A stretch of DNA of 64,000 nt from Fuchsiella alkaliacetigena (GTDB lineage Bacteria; Bacillota; Halanaerobiia; Halobacteroidales; Acetohalobiaceae), in contig NZ_JALKBZ010000006.1 in assembly GCF_023227765.1 (NCBI RefSeq), positions 1 to 64,000 of the forward strand. The letters are read 5' to 3'. Every line of letters starts with the position of its first letter. Position 1 is the first letter of the stretch. Below are positions 51,807 to 61,809 of this stretch, one piece after another. The notes beneath the pieces were generated by a model that was given only the letters and a program-made list of their open reading frames with translations, had not been told where the DNA came from and did not search any database. The position numbers and the translations under genes were made by a program.

Positions 51807-54434
51807 ATGGGAGATAATAAAGATTTATTTTTACTGGATGGTAATAGTCTACTTCACCGAGCATTTTATGCTTTGCCTGAAAGCTTAGAGACTTCTCAGG
51901 GACAGTGTACTAATGCAGTTTTTGGCTTTACTAAGATGTTATTGCGTTTGATAGAGGAACAAGATCCAAATGCTTTAGCCGTAGCTTTTGATTTGAAGGG
52001 CCCGACTTTTCGTCACGAGGAGTATCAGCAATATAAGGCCCAGCGAAAGGAAACGCCTGATAAGTTAAAACCTCAGTTTGCAATGGTTAAAGAGGTCTTA
52101 GCTGCCTTTAAGATTCCAGTATTGGAGTTGGAGGGCTATGAAGCTGACGATATTATTGGTACCTTAGCCCGAGTTGGTGAGAAAGAAGGTTATGCGGTGA
52201 CCATTGTTACTGGAGATCGTGATGCTTTACAGCTAGTTACGGAGCAGACGGAAATAATGTATACTAAACGAGGGATTAGCAATATAATTAATTATGACTT
52301 AGCAGCGGTACGAGAGGAGTATGAGTTAGAGCCGCAGCAGTTAATAGATCTTAAGGGCTTGATGGGCGATAAGTCCGATAATATCCCCGGTGTGGATGGA
52401 ATTGGGATTAAAACGGCAACTAAGCTGTTACATGAGTTTGATAGTTTAGAGGAAGTTTTAGCTAATATAGATCAGGTTTCGGGTAAGAAGCGCAAGGAAA
52501 ATTTGACTAAGCAGGCGGAGCAAGCGCGGATGAGCAAAAGCTTAGCTAGAATTGAGCTTGAAGTGCCTCTGGACTATGATTTGCAGAACTTCACCTTAAC
52601 TGAGCCCGATCAAGAGCAGTTAATTGAGGTTTTGGGTAAGCTAGAATTTAATAGTCTCTTACAGGAGTTAGGTGGCTATGAAACTTTGAGTTTTAGTGAT
52701 CAGGGCCAGTTAATCACTGAGTTAACAGAAGTGGAGGATTTGGTGACTAAGTTAAAACAGGTAGCTAAGTTTAGCTTTAACTTTAACTTCAGTAATACTG
52801 AACTATATCGACAGGAGGTAGAGGGCTTAGCTATAGCATGTAGTGCTGAAGAAGCTTATTACCTGGATTTTAATGAGTTAGCTACCACTAAAGTTTTAGC
52901 ACTTTTAAAGGAGTGCTTTAAGCAGGAAGAAATTGCTAAGCTTTCTCCGGGAGCTAAGGAAAATGTACTCTTTTTAAAAGAGTCGGGAATAGAGTTGGCT
53001 GGCTTGAGTTTTGATCCTCTGTTAGCTGATTACTTGCTTCAACCTTCAGCTAAAGAGTATAGTTTAGCTGAATTGGTGCAGACTCATTTACAGCATGAGT
53101 TAGCGGAAGATTATTCTTTAGTTCAAGAAGAGACTGCGGCTGTGCGAGTACTTTTTGAATTAGAGGAGATTTTGGAGGAAGAGTTGGTTCAGCGGGATTT
53201 ATTGGAGCTGTTTAAGGAAATGGAAGTACCTTTAGTAGCTATTTTAGCTGAATTAGAGTTAAATGGAATTATGGTAGATCGCCTAGAGCTGGAGAGATTA
53301 TCTGCTGCTTTGGCCGAAAAATTGGAGGAGATTTCAGAGCAGGTTTATGAACTAGCAGATGAGGAGTTTAATCTTAACTCTCCTCAGCAACTAGGGGATA
53401 TTTTATTTGAAAAATTAGGTTTGCCGGTGATCAAGAAGACTAAGACTGGTTATTCTACTAGTGCTTCTGTTTTAGAAAAATTAAAAGATCAACATGAAAT
53501 TATACCTCTAGTTTTAGAGTATAGAGAGTATCAAAAGTTGAAGTCTACCTATGTAGACCCCCTAGCTGATTTGATTAATCCTCAGACTCAGCGAATACAT
53601 AGCTCCTTTAATCAGTTAGTGACGGCTACAGGTAGATTGAGTAGTACAGATCCTAACTTGCAAAATATTCCGATTCGTACTGAGGCAGGGAGGGAGATTC
53701 GAAAGGTCTTTGTAGCTGAAGAAGGACATCAATTATTAGCAGCCGACTACTCACAGATAGAACTAAGGGTTTTGGCTCACATTTCCGGAGATGAGAGTTT
53801 AATTCAAACCTTTATTGAAGAAGAAGATGTTCATACTAGAACAGCTAGCGAGGTCTTTGGGGTAGCGCCAGCAGAGGTAAGTTATCAACAGCGGCGCAGA
53901 GCTAAGGCCATCAATTTTGGAATTGCCTATGGTATAAGTCCTTGGGGTTTAGCAAAAGATATTGATGTAAGCCAAAAAGAAGCTGAGGACTATATAAATC
54001 AGTACTTTGAGCGTTATCCGCGAGTAAAAGACTATATGGATCAAAGCATAGAACAGGCTAAGGAAGAGGGTTATGTAACTACTTTACTTAATCGGCGTCG
54101 TTACTTGCCTGAAATTAAAAGCAGTAATTACCATCGCCGTAGCTTTGCTGAAAGGATGGCTGTTAATACTCCAATTCAGGGTAGCGCAGCCGATATTATG
54201 AAATTGGCTATGTTAGCTGTAGCTGAAGAGTTAAAGCAAGAACAGTTGCAGACCAAGATTTTATTACAGGTTCATGATGAGTTAGTTTTTGAAGTGCCTA
54301 AGTCAGAGTTAGGAGAAGTTGAAGAGATGATTAAGGCTAAAATGGAGGGAGTAATAGATTTAGCTACTCCCCTAGTGATTGATTTAAAAATAGGTGCTAA
54401 CTGGCGGGATATGGAAGAATTAGCTTTGGAATAA
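51807..54434 (+). CDS. polA: DNA polymerase I, 875 aa
   Basis: Okazaki-fragment maturation and repair polymerase. An N-terminal 5' nuclease domain (FLLDGNSLLHRAFYA, EGYEADDIIGTLA, MGDKSDNIPGVDGIGIKT) is followed by a degenerate 3'-5' exonuclease region (about 295-460) lacking the usual Asp/Glu set, and a family A polymerase domain with motif A LAADYSQIELRVLAH, motif B RRAKAINFGIAYG and motif C QVHDELVFE. Length is normal. It is followed at 16 bases by tldD. Confidence 0.96.
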   Translation: MGDNKDLFLLDGNSLLHRAFYALPESLETSQGQCTNAVFGFTKMLLRLIEEQDPNALAVAFDLKGPTFRHEEYQQYKAQRKETPDKLKPQFAMVKEVLAAFKIPVLELEGYEADDIIGTLARVGEKEGYAVTIVTGDRDALQLVTEQTEIMYTKRGISNIINYDLAAVREEYELEPQQLIDLKGLMGDKSDNIPGVDGIGIKTATKLLHEFDSLEEVLANIDQVSGKKRKENLTKQAEQARMSKSLARIELEVPLDYDLQNFTLTEPDQEQLIEVLGKLEFNSLLQELGGYETLSFSDQGQLITELTEVEDLVTKLKQVAKFSFNFNFSNTELYRQEVEGLAIACSAEEAYYLDFNELATTKVLALLKECFKQEEIAKLSPGAKENVLFLKESGIELAGLSFDPLLADYLLQPSAKEYSLAELVQTHLQHELAEDYSLVQEETAAVRVLFELEEILEEELVQRDLLELFKEMEVPLVAILAELELNGIMVDRLELERLSAALAEKLEEISEQVYELADEEFNLNSPQQLGDILFEKLGLPVIKKTKTGYSTSASVLEKLKDQHEIIPLVLEYREYQKLKSTYVDPLADLINPQTQRIHSSFNQLVTATGRLSSTDPNLQNIPIRTEAGREIRKVFVAEEGHQLLAADYSQIELRVLAHISGDESLIQTFIEEEDVHTRTASEVFGVAPAEVSYQQRRRAKAINFGIAYGISPWGLAKDIDVSQKEAEDYINQYFERYPRVKDYMDQSIEQAKEEGYVTTLLNRRRYLPEIKSSNYHRRSFAERMAVNTPIQGSAADIMKLAMLAVAEELKQEQLQTKILLQVHDELVFEVPKSELGEVEEMIKAKMEGVIDLATPLVIDLKIGANWRDMEELALE

Positions 54435-54450
54435 GAGGAGGTTAAGGATA

Positions 54451-55845
54451 ATGTTAAGTGAGGAAAAAATAGATAAGGTGTTAAAGGCAGCTTTGGATAA
54501 AGGGGGAGAGTTTGCGGAACTCTTTGCTGAGAAAAAGGTTAATAATTATTTAAGTATGGAAGATGCTAAAATAGAAAGGGTTAAGACTGGTTATGACTTA
54601 GGAGTAGGAATCAGGGTTATTAATGGTGAGCAGGTTTCTTATGCCTATACCGATGAACTTAGTTTGGAGAATCTTTTAGAGACAGCGCGAGTAGCTGGAG
54701 CGGCCAGCAAGTATCAGCCAGGGCATAGTCTTAATAATCTACAGAGAGAAAGACAGGAGTTAAGGCATAAAATTGATATTGAGCCGCACGGAATAGAAAA
54801 GTTCAAGAAACGAGAACTTTTGGAGGCGGCTAATGAGAGTGCCCGGGCCGTAGATGAACGGATTCGTCAGGTGGCAGTCAACTATTTGGACTATGAACAG
54901 GAGGTACTGATTGCTAATTCTCGCGGTTTATTAGTTGAGGATAAAAGAATCAGAACAAGATTTATGGTTAATGCTGTGGCTGGCCAAGGAGAAATTATTC
55001 AGACCGGTCGCGAAACTATCGGTCAGCATGCTGGTTTTGAACTTTTTGAGCAGTATCAGCCAGCCGAATTAGGAAGGCTAGCAGCTCAGAAGGCGGTGAC
55101 TATGTTAGAAGCTAGACCGGCTCCTTCGGCTAAACTGCCGGTAGTGGTGAATAACGGTTTTGGGGGAGTTTTATTTCACGAAGCCTGTGGTCACGGCTTA
55201 GAAGCCGATGCTATCCAGAAAAACTCCTCAGTCTATACGGGGCGGATAGGAGAACAGGTAGCTACCGATAAGGTAACAGCTATTGATGATGCTACGGTTA
55301 GTAATGAATGGGGTTCTTCAGTAGTCGATGATGAGGGAGCGCCGGCTCAGGAAACGGTATTGATTAAAGATGGAGAGTTAACAGATTATATGCATAGCTT
55401 AAAGACGGCCCGGAAGGCAGAACGAGAATCCACGGGAAATGGACGTCGTCAGTCCTATCGCCATCCGCCTTTACCGCGAATGAGTAATACCTTTATTGCT
55501 GCTGGAGACTCCACTCCGGAAGAGATAATCGGCAGTGTAGATAAAGGACTCTATGCTAAAAGTCTTAGTGGAGGTCAGGTAGATCCAGCTACTGGTGACT
55601 ATACCTTTACAGTAGCCGAGGGTTACTTAATTGAAAAAGGTGAAGTGACGGAAGCTGTACGCGGGGCTACCTTAGTGGGTAACGGCCCGGAAAGTTTACA
55701 CCGAATTTCTATGGTAGGGAATGATTTAGAGCATGCGCCGGGAATGTGTGGCAAAGATGGTCAGAGCGTGCCAGCAGCCGTAGGTCAGCCTACTCTGTTA
55801 ATAGATGAAGTCACTGTAGGCGGTACAGAAAGGGAAGGTGAATAG
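54451..55845 (+). CDS. tldD: TldD metalloprotease subunit, 464 aa
   Basis: The catalytic half of the TldD/TldE protease that clips unfolded or leader-bearing peptides. The zinc site is in VLFHEACGHGLEAD. RKAERESTGNGRRQSYRHPP and MSNTFIAAGDSTPEEII are family motifs. The partner gene pmbA starts three bases downstream, the normal pairing. The ribosome site GAGGAGG precedes the ATG. Confidence 0.94.
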   Translation: MLSEEKIDKVLKAALDKGGEFAELFAEKKVNNYLSMEDAKIERVKTGYDLGVGIRVINGEQVSYAYTDELSLENLLETARVAGAASKYQPGHSLNNLQRERQELRHKIDIEPHGIEKFKKRELLEAANESARAVDERIRQVAVNYLDYEQEVLIANSRGLLVEDKRIRTRFMVNAVAGQGEIIQTGRETIGQHAGFELFEQYQPAELGRLAAQKAVTMLEARPAPSAKLPVVVNNGFGGVLFHEACGHGLEADAIQKNSSVYTGRIGEQVATDKVTAIDDATVSNEWGSSVVDDEGAPAQETVLIKDGELTDYMHSLKTARKAERESTGNGRRQSYRHPPLPRMSNTFIAAGDSTPEEIIGSVDKGLYAKSLSGGQVDPATGDYTFTVAEGYLIEKGEVTEAVRGATLVGNGPESLHRISMVGNDLEHAPGMCGKDGQSVPAAVGQPTLLIDEVTVGGTEREGE

Positions 55846-55847
55846 AT

Positions 55848-57200
55848 ATGTTAGCTAAGTTGGATTTAAAGCAGATAATTACTCAAGGACAGGAGTTAGG
55901 AGCAGCAGAGGTAGAGTTATTTTATCAGGAATCCAAGGAAAATGAACTAGAAATCTATGAAGGCGAAGTCGAATCCTTAAACTCAGCTCATACCAAAGGT
56001 TTAGGAATTAGGGTTTTCAAAGATAATCAGATGGGCTTTGCTTATACTTCTCAGTTTGAGCAGGATGAATTGGAAAGAACTCTCAAGGAAGCTATAGCTA
56101 ATGCTCAAGTAGCTAGTACAGATGAATATCGAACTTTACCAGAGTTGAGCAGTGAAGTTAAGCAGTTAGATTTATATAATGACCAGTTAGCAGCTACTCC
56201 AATAGAGGATAAGATTAATCTAGCCCTAGAGATGGAAGAGGTAGCTTTGGACTATGATCAGCGAGTGGATTCGGTAAATAAAGTAGGTTATGGAGATAAC
56301 GAAGTACAGGTGCGCTTAGTTAATTCTAAGGGTTTTGATGAAAGTTATCGTCATAATTACTGCTATGCTTATCTATATGTAATTGCTCGTCAAGATGAAG
56401 ATATAGAAACGGGAACGGCCGTTACTTATGGTGACTGCTTAGCCGAATTAACTCCTCAGCAAACAGGCGTTAAAGCAGCTGAAGATGCTGTTAGTTTATT
56501 AGGAGGGGAGCAGGTGGAGTCACAGGAAGCACCAGTTGTTTTGCCACCTAAGGTAGGTAGTATGTTTATGTATGTCTTAGCTCAGACTTTGACTGCGGAA
56601 GCAGTGCAAAAAGGACGTTCTGTTTTTGCAGAAAAATTGGGAGAAAGTATAGCTGCTGAACAGGTGAATATTATTGATAATGGTTTATTGGAGGAAGGAT
56701 TGCTTACGGCTCCTTTTGATGGCGAAGGTGTAGCCTGTAGTGAAACTGAGTTAATTAAGAATGGGGTTTTAAAGAACTTTATTTACGATACTTATACGGC
56801 TAATCAGGCTGAAGCTGAGTCTACCGGCAATGCTAGTCGCGGCTCTTATCAAGGGATTCCTAGTGTAGCTCCTAGTAACTTTTATTTAGCACCTGGAGAG
56901 CAGACTGCTGAGCAGGTGATAGATTCTGTAGAAGAAGGATTTTACGTGATGAAGGTTTCGGGTCTGGTAACTGGAGGAGCTAATCCTATTTCTGGTGAAT
57001 TTTCGGTAGGAGCTACTGGGCGCTGGATTAAAGATGGAGAGCTAACTAAGCCGGTGCGGGAAGTGACTATTGCTGGTAATTTGATAGACTTCTTACAGGA
57101 TATTGATTTATTAGCTGATGATTTAGAGTTTAATCCGATGATTGGAGCTTATGCTACCCCTACTTTTAGAGTTAAAAAATTAGCGATTAGCGGTTATTAA
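55848..57200 (+). CDS. pmbA: PmbA/TldE protease partner, 450 aa
   Basis: The non-metal half of the TldD/TldE heterodimer. It has the same fold as TldD but no HExxxH motif. Typical phrases are LVNSKGFDESYRHNYCYAYL, GRSVFAEKLGESIA, EAESTGNASRGSYQGIPSVA, APSNFYLAPGE and VTGGANPISGEFSVGATG. Length is normal. The next 390 bases hold palindromic element B. Confidence 0.93.
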   Translation: MLAKLDLKQIITQGQELGAAEVELFYQESKENELEIYEGEVESLNSAHTKGLGIRVFKDNQMGFAYTSQFEQDELERTLKEAIANAQVASTDEYRTLPELSSEVKQLDLYNDQLAATPIEDKINLALEMEEVALDYDQRVDSVNKVGYGDNEVQVRLVNSKGFDESYRHNYCYAYLYVIARQDEDIETGTAVTYGDCLAELTPQQTGVKAAEDAVSLLGGEQVESQEAPVVLPPKVGSMFMYVLAQTLTAEAVQKGRSVFAEKLGESIAAEQVNIIDNGLLEEGLLTAPFDGEGVACSETELIKNGVLKNFIYDTYTANQAEAESTGNASRGSYQGIPSVAPSNFYLAPGEQTAEQVIDSVEEGFYVMKVSGLVTGGANPISGEFSVGATGRWIKDGELTKPVREVTIAGNLIDFLQDIDLLADDLEFNPMIGAYATPTFRVKKLAISGY

Positions 57201-57255
57201 TTGTAGTATCCCTTCACAAATTGTTTGTTATTGAGTATAATATTAATTGAGCAAT

Positions 57256-57537
57256 ATTGTTATAAAGTTCAGATGATAAAGGACAGATGATAGAGGATAG
57301 ATAAAGTTCAAAAAATTAAAACCTTTTTGACACAGCGCCCCGTAGGAAGTGCCCTTGGGGTGACTAAGTTCTGACAAAAATCTGACAAAACCTTAAAAAT
57401 TTTAAATGATTTTTTGAACTTATATTTTAATGTTTAGTCAGAACTTAGTCAGATTTTAGTCTGTGTCAAATAGATCTTGAACTTTATTTTTTGATCTTAA
57501 TTTATCCTTTATCCTCTATCATCTATCCTCTGAAACA
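57256..57537. repeat. Palindromic non-coding element, copy B (inverted relative to copy A)
   Basis: The 282-bp sequence is the reverse complement of the 1879-2405 element without its two internal insertions. Both ends carry related arms: AAAGTTCAGATGATAAAGGA on the left and ATCATCTATCCTCTGAAACA on the right. It fills the gap between pmbA and the CDF gene, has no coding frame and could fold into one long hairpin. A compact form of a MITE-like family is the simplest reading. Confidence 0.78.
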
Positions 57538-57588
57538 ATAGAACGAGTTTGTTTCATTGATGATTATACAAAAAGTGAGGAGATACTA

Positions 57589-58488
57589 ATGAAGCTTGAA
57601 TCTAGATATAATCAAGGTCAGCGAGCAGGAATTATAACTCTAATAGCTAATATAGCCTTAGGTATTATAAAAACAGTAGTAGGGGTGCTCTTTAACAGTC
57701 AAGCTCTATTTGCTGATGGTTTACATTCGGCTTCGGATGTTATCTCTACAGTGGTGGTAATGGTAGGCAATAAGGTTTCTAGTAAGCCACCTGACGAAGA
57801 ACATCCCTACGGTCACGGGAAAGCAGAATCTATTGCTACTAAGGTATTAGGAATTATCTTAATTATTGGTGGAGTTACTATTTTAAAGGATAATATTGAT
57901 ACTATGTTAAGTGGAATTACTCAAATTCCAGGGAGCTTAGTACTCTGGACGGCTGCTTTTTCTATAGTGCTTAAAGAGATTATGTATCAGTATGTTTCCA
58001 GAGTAGGTGAAAGAATTAACAATAAGGCTTTAATAGCTGATGCTATTCACCATCGGACTGACTGTTTATCTTCTTTTGCTGCGATTTTAGGAGCTGGTGG
58101 GGCTATACTAGGCTATCCTATCTTAGATCCCTTAGCTGGAGTTGTAGTAGCTTTACTTATCTTGAAAATGGGTTTTGAGGTTTTTAAGGAAGCAGCTAAT
58201 GACCTGATGGATGCTGCTCCCGATGAGGAAACTTTTGCTGAAGTTCGGAAGGTTATTATAGAAATAGATAGAGTTTTGGCTATTAAGAGCTTGAAAATTA
58301 GGGCCCACGGCCCGAGATTATGTATAGATGTAAGGGTAGTTGTGGATAATCAGTTAACAGTGATCGAAGGACACCGGATAGCAGTTAAGGTTAAAGAAGA
58401 AATTTATGCTGAGTGTGATAATATCCAAGAAGTATTAGTCCATATTGATCCAGAAGGAGTTGTAGAAGGAGAATATGTTAATAGTTAA
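57589..58488 (+). CDS. Cation diffusion facilitator (FieF-like), 299 aa
   Basis: A metal/proton antiporter that exports divalent metals such as Zn2+, Fe2+ or Mn2+. Six membrane helices carry FADGLHSASDVIS and later ADAIHHRTDCLSS, the HxxxD and DxxxD metal sites. The C-terminal cytoplasmic domain (KSLKIRAHGPRLCIDVRVVV) is intact. The DEEHPYGHGKAE loop is a family hallmark. Ribosome site GTGAGGAG. Confidence 0.93.
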   Translation: MKLESRYNQGQRAGIITLIANIALGIIKTVVGVLFNSQALFADGLHSASDVISTVVVMVGNKVSSKPPDEEHPYGHGKAESIATKVLGIILIIGGVTILKDNIDTMLSGITQIPGSLVLWTAAFSIVLKEIMYQYVSRVGERINNKALIADAIHHRTDCLSSFAAILGAGGAILGYPILDPLAGVVVALLILKMGFEVFKEAANDLMDAAPDEETFAEVRKVIIEIDRVLAIKSLKIRAHGPRLCIDVRVVVDNQLTVIEGHRIAVKVKEEIYAECDNIQEVLVHIDPEGVVEGEYVNS

Positions 58489-58533
58489 TTTTTTAGCTAA
58501 TATAATATATTTAAAGCAGTGGAGGGATAATAA

Positions 58534-59355
58534 ATGCCAGAACTGCCGGAAGTACAGACTGTAGTAGATACTTTAAGCTCACGAATAATTGGCTTAAAAA
58601 TCACTGAAGTAGAGGTTAAAGTTGAAAAGTTAATTGCTTTGTCGACAGTAGCTGACTTTAAAGCTGAATTAATAGGTAAGGAAATTAAGGGGGTTAGACG
58701 GCGAGGTAAATATATTATTATTGAACTGAGTGATGATAAATACTTAATAGTTCATTTGCGAATGACGGGTCAACTGCTTTATGCTGCTCAAAATTTGGAG
58801 TTAGCAAAACATACTCATGTAATTATTAGTTTTGCTAATCAGCATCAACTACGCTTTATTAATAAACGGAAGTTTGGGCGAATATATTTGGTTTCAGACT
58901 TTAGTGAAGCAGGTTCTTTAGCTGAGTTGGGCCCTGAGCCTTTGAGCGAAGATTTTACTTTGGATACATTCAAAGCTCTTTTTGAAAATAGAAGAGGGAT
59001 TATCAAAAATTTGTTACTTAATCAAAAATTTTTAGCCGGCTTGGGGAATATTTATGTAGATGAGGCCCTTTATTTAGCAGGAATTCATCCTCTGCGTAAA
59101 GCAGATCAGATAAGCGAAGAGGAGTTAGCTAAGCTGTATCAGGCTATTCGTAAGGTTTTGAAGGATGGGATTAAGCACCGCGGTACCACTAAGTGGGACT
59201 ATGTGGATGGTAGTGGGCAGGCCGGTGAACATCAAGACTATCTCCAGGTTTACGATAGAAAAGGTAAGAACTGTTATGATTGTGCTGAGCAGATAGAGAA
59301 GATTAAAGTTAGTGGAAGAGGTACTTATTTTTGTCCTGAATGTCAATTAAGCTAA
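58534..59355 (+). CDS. mutM: Formamidopyrimidine-DNA glycosylase, 273 aa
   Basis: Excises 8-oxoguanine. The catalytic Pro and Glu follow the start Met in MPELPEVQT. The helix-two-turn-helix region has NRRGIIKNLLLNQKFLAGLGNIYVDE-type sequence. The zinc finger is CYDC...CPEC. All catalytic residues are present. It heads a run mutM, ytaF, coaE, mgsA, slt on the same strand, as in many Firmicutes. Confidence 0.95.
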   Translation: MPELPEVQTVVDTLSSRIIGLKITEVEVKVEKLIALSTVADFKAELIGKEIKGVRRRGKYIIIELSDDKYLIVHLRMTGQLLYAAQNLELAKHTHVIISFANQHQLRFINKRKFGRIYLVSDFSEAGSLAELGPEPLSEDFTLDTFKALFENRRGIIKNLLLNQKFLAGLGNIYVDEALYLAGIHPLRKADQISEEELAKLYQAIRKVLKDGIKHRGTTKWDYVDGSGQAGEHQDYLQVYDRKGKNCYDCAEQIEKIKVSGRGTYFCPECQLS

Positions 59356-59447
59356 TTAGTTGCAGACAAGCACGAATCTCTGCTCTCCTCTCATATATTA
59401 AATATGAGTAAATTTGAGTAGTTAACTCAGATAGGGAGGGAGCGGGG

Positions 59448-60116
59448 ATGGGAACATTTTCGATGGTAATTTTGGCTTTAGCTGTTAGTTTAGATGGAAG
59501 TTTAGCAGGAATTACTTATGGTTTGCGTAAAGTAAAGATACCAAAGCTTTCTTTATTGATTATTAGCTTAACCTCTGCTACTGCTGTTTTAATTTCTATG
59601 GTCTTAGGTCAGTTTATAGCTCAATTTCTTTCGCCAGATTTTGCTGAGCTAATAGGCGGGCTAATGTTGGTTTTAATTGGTTCTTGGATCTTTTATCAGT
59701 CTTTGCGACAGCTGATGTGGCAGAGAAGCTTAGATTCTGAAATTGAGATTGATAATAACTTAAGTGAGCGAGAACTATTATTTAAATTAAATATCAAATC
59801 ACTAGGTTTAGCTATTAAGATCTTGCAAGAGCCGATGCAGGCTGATTTAGACCATTCCGGAGTGATTAGTAAGGCTGAGGCTGTATTTTTAGGCTTTGCT
59901 TTAGCTTTGGATGCTTTAGGAGCTGGCTTTGGAGCAGCTATGGCCGGTTATTCGCCGTTAATAACTACTATTTTTGTAGGTGTATCTAAGTTTGTTTGTA
60001 TTTCTTTGGGACTTTATTTAGGGTCTAAGTTTAATTTAGGTGAAAATAACTATAAAGCAACTTTATTACCAGGTTTGCTATTAATTTTATTAGGATTATT
60101 TAATATTTTCACTTAA
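59448..60116 (+). CDS. ytaF: YtaF-type (MntP-related) membrane protein, 222 aa
   Basis: A six-helix membrane protein of the manganese-exporter-like YtaF group, linked to sporulation in Bacillus. Helices begin ILALAVSLDGSLAGITYGL and its second-half counterpart FALALDALGAGFGAAMAGY. Between them is a complete EF-hand loop (DLDHSGVISKAE) with all Ca2+ ligand positions, a known feature of this subgroup. It lies between mutM and coaE as in B. subtilis. This supports, but does not prove, a spore-forming ancestry. Confidence 0.85.
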   Translation: MGTFSMVILALAVSLDGSLAGITYGLRKVKIPKLSLLIISLTSATAVLISMVLGQFIAQFLSPDFAELIGGLMLVLIGSWIFYQSLRQLMWQRSLDSEIEIDNNLSERELLFKLNIKSLGLAIKILQEPMQADLDHSGVISKAEAVFLGFALALDALGAGFGAAMAGYSPLITTIFVGVSKFVCISLGLYLGSKFNLGENNYKATLLPGLLLILLGLFNIFT

Positions 60117-60183
60117 AATAAAGGAAAGCTATTGATTAATAAAGAATTTAGAAATAATATAATTTATAAAGGAGTTATTTAAG

Positions 60184-60777
60184 TTGATTATTGGTTTAAC
60201 AGGTGGAATAGCTAGTGGTAAAAGTACGGTAAGCAGGATATTAGCGGAATTAGGAGCAGCAATTATAGATGCCGACCAACTTGCTCGAGAAATTATGGAG
60301 CCTTATACTCCAGCTTGGTGGGAGGTTAAAGAAGCCTTTGGAGAAGAGGTGTTTTTGCCTAGTGATGAGTTAGATAGGGAGCGCTTAGCTGAGATTATTT
60401 TTAATGATCAGGCTGCTAGAAAAAAATTAGATGAGATAACTCATCCGTGGGTAAGGATTAAAATTAAGCAACGAATTGAGGATTTACAGAGCTCTGGAGA
60501 AGAAATAATTGTAGCTGAAGTCCCATTATTAATTGAAGCTGAAATGGTGGATCTATTTACTGAAGTTTGGGTGGTTTATGTAAAGCGCGAGGTGCAAATT
60601 AATAGATTAAGAGAACGTGAGGGAATAAGTCGTCAAGCTGCTATTGCTAGAATAGATTCTCAGCTTTCTTTGGAGGAAAAAGTGGACTATGCTCAGCGAG
60701 TGATAGTTAACGAAGGTAGTAAAGAGGAGTTGCGCCAGCAGTTGTTGTCTATTTGGAAGGAGATAAATAATGATTAG
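60184..60777 (+). CDS. coaE: Dephospho-CoA kinase, 197 aa
   Basis: Last step of CoA synthesis: phosphorylates the ribose 3'-OH of dephospho-CoA. P-loop [27 protein letters not shown] and the lid VNRLRE-like INRLREREG are visible. TTG start behind AAAGGAG. Its end overlaps the mgsA start by eight bases. Confidence 0.95.
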   Translation: MIIGLTGGIASGKSTVSRILAELGAAIIDADQLAREIMEPYTPAWWEVKEAFGEEVFLPSDELDRERLAEIIFNDQAARKKLDEITHPWVRIKIKQRIEDLQSSGEEIIVAEVPLLIEAEMVDLFTEVWVVYVKREVQINRLREREGISRQAAIARIDSQLSLEEKVDYAQRVIVNEGSKEELRQQLLSIWKEINND

Positions 60778-61147
60778 AGTAGCCTTGATTGCTCATGATG
60801 AAAAGAAGGATGATTTAATTAAATTTATCAAAGAAAAGGAAGAAGTATTTAAGGAACTTGATTTAGTTGCTACTGGAACTACGGGAAAATTGATAAATGA
60901 AGAGACTGATTTAAATGTGACTCGGATGGCTTCAGGGCCCTTAGGTGGGGACCAACAGATTGGAGCTAAAATCAGTAGAGGAGAGCTTGATGCTATTCTT
61001 TTTTTACGGGACCCTTTAACTGCTCAACCTCATGAGCCAGATGTTAGTGCTTTGCTCAGAGTTTGCGATGTACATAATATTCCTTTGGCTACTAATTTGG
61101 CTACTGCTAATATGATTCTATCATTTTTGCAGAGGGAGTCCCTTTAA
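60770..61147 (+). CDS. mgsA: Methylglyoxal synthase, 125 aa
   Basis: Converts dihydroxyacetone phosphate to methylglyoxal, a phosphate-releasing bypass of lower glycolysis. [33 protein letters not shown] and [15 protein letters not shown] carry the phosphate-binding and catalytic Asp residues. Length is normal. Translationally coupled to coaE by overlap. Confidence 0.95.
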   Translation: MIRVALIAHDEKKDDLIKFIKEKEEVFKELDLVATGTTGKLINEETDLNVTRMASGPLGGDQQIGAKISRGELDAILFLRDPLTAQPHEPDVSALLRVCDVHNIPLATNLATANMILSFLQRESL

Positions 61148-61158
61148 GGAGGGGTTGC

Positions 61159-61731
61159 TTGTTGTTTATTAGTAATATTTTTTTTAAAAAAGCAGCAGTG
61201 ATAATTATTATTTTGATAGTTGTGGCTTTATTATTTTTCAACTATCAACGAATTTTGAAGCTGTTTTATCCTTTGCACTATCAAGAGGCTATTTTTAACT
61301 ATGCTCAGGAGTACGAGATAGATCCTTATTTAGTGGCAGCGATAATTAAAGTAGAAAGTAAGTTCAGTGCTGATGCTACTTCACCTAAAGGGGCTCGAGG
61401 GTTAATGCAGATTATGCCTACGACCGGAAGATGGATAGCTGAAGAGCTGCAAGTAGAGAACTTTACTACTGAAGATCTTTATAATCCCGAATTAAATATT
61501 CTCTTTGGTTCTTGGTATTTATCTCGTTTAATGCAGGTTTTCAGAGATGATTTAACTTTGGTAATAGCTGCCTACAATGGAGGCGAGGGAAACGTAAGAA
61601 AGTGGTTAAAAGACAGAAGATGGACAGGTAAAGAAAAAGATTCTTATCAAATTCCTTTTCCAGAAACAAGAAACTATGTAGAAAAGGTATTAAAAACTTA
61701 TCAACGATATAAAAGGATTTACCAGGACTGA
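61159..61731 (+). CDS. Membrane-anchored lytic transglycosylase (SLT domain), 190 aa
   Basis: Cleaves peptidoglycan glycan strands. An N-terminal membrane anchor (AAVIIIILIVVALLFF) precedes the Slt70-type domain: IIKVESKFSADATSPKGARG with the catalytic Glu, LMQIMPTTGRW, and VIAAYNGGEGNVRKWL. The position after coaE/mgsA is common in Firmicutes. TTG 61159 or 61162 is the start after AGGAGGGG. Confidence 0.9.
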   Translation: MLFISNIFFKKAAVIIIILIVVALLFFNYQRILKLFYPLHYQEAIFNYAQEYEIDPYLVAAIIKVESKFSADATSPKGARGLMQIMPTTGRWIAEELQVENFTTEDLYNPELNILFGSWYLSRLMQVFRDDLTLVIAAYNGGEGNVRKWLKDRRWTGKEKDSYQIPFPETRNYVEKVLKTYQRYKRIYQD

Positions 61732-61756
61732 TTTATTTGGTAAATCCTTTTATGGT
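61711..61756 (+). terminator. Intrinsic terminator overlapping the end of the transglycosylase gene
   Basis: AAAAGGATTTACCA (61711-61724) pairs perfectly with TGGTAAATCCTTTT (61738-61751), ending the mutM-slt gene run. The 5' arm lies inside the last codons of the gene. Confidence 0.85.
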
Positions 61757-61809
61757 TTTGAAAAATAAAAGCTTTTGTTTAATACTTGGAGTTGTTGGCG
61801 ATAGCTGTC

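Noticed and set aside
57589-58488. CDF transporter as part of the fluoride or selenium regulons
   Set aside because: No shared regulatory element is visible; its upstream gap is filled by palindromic element B.
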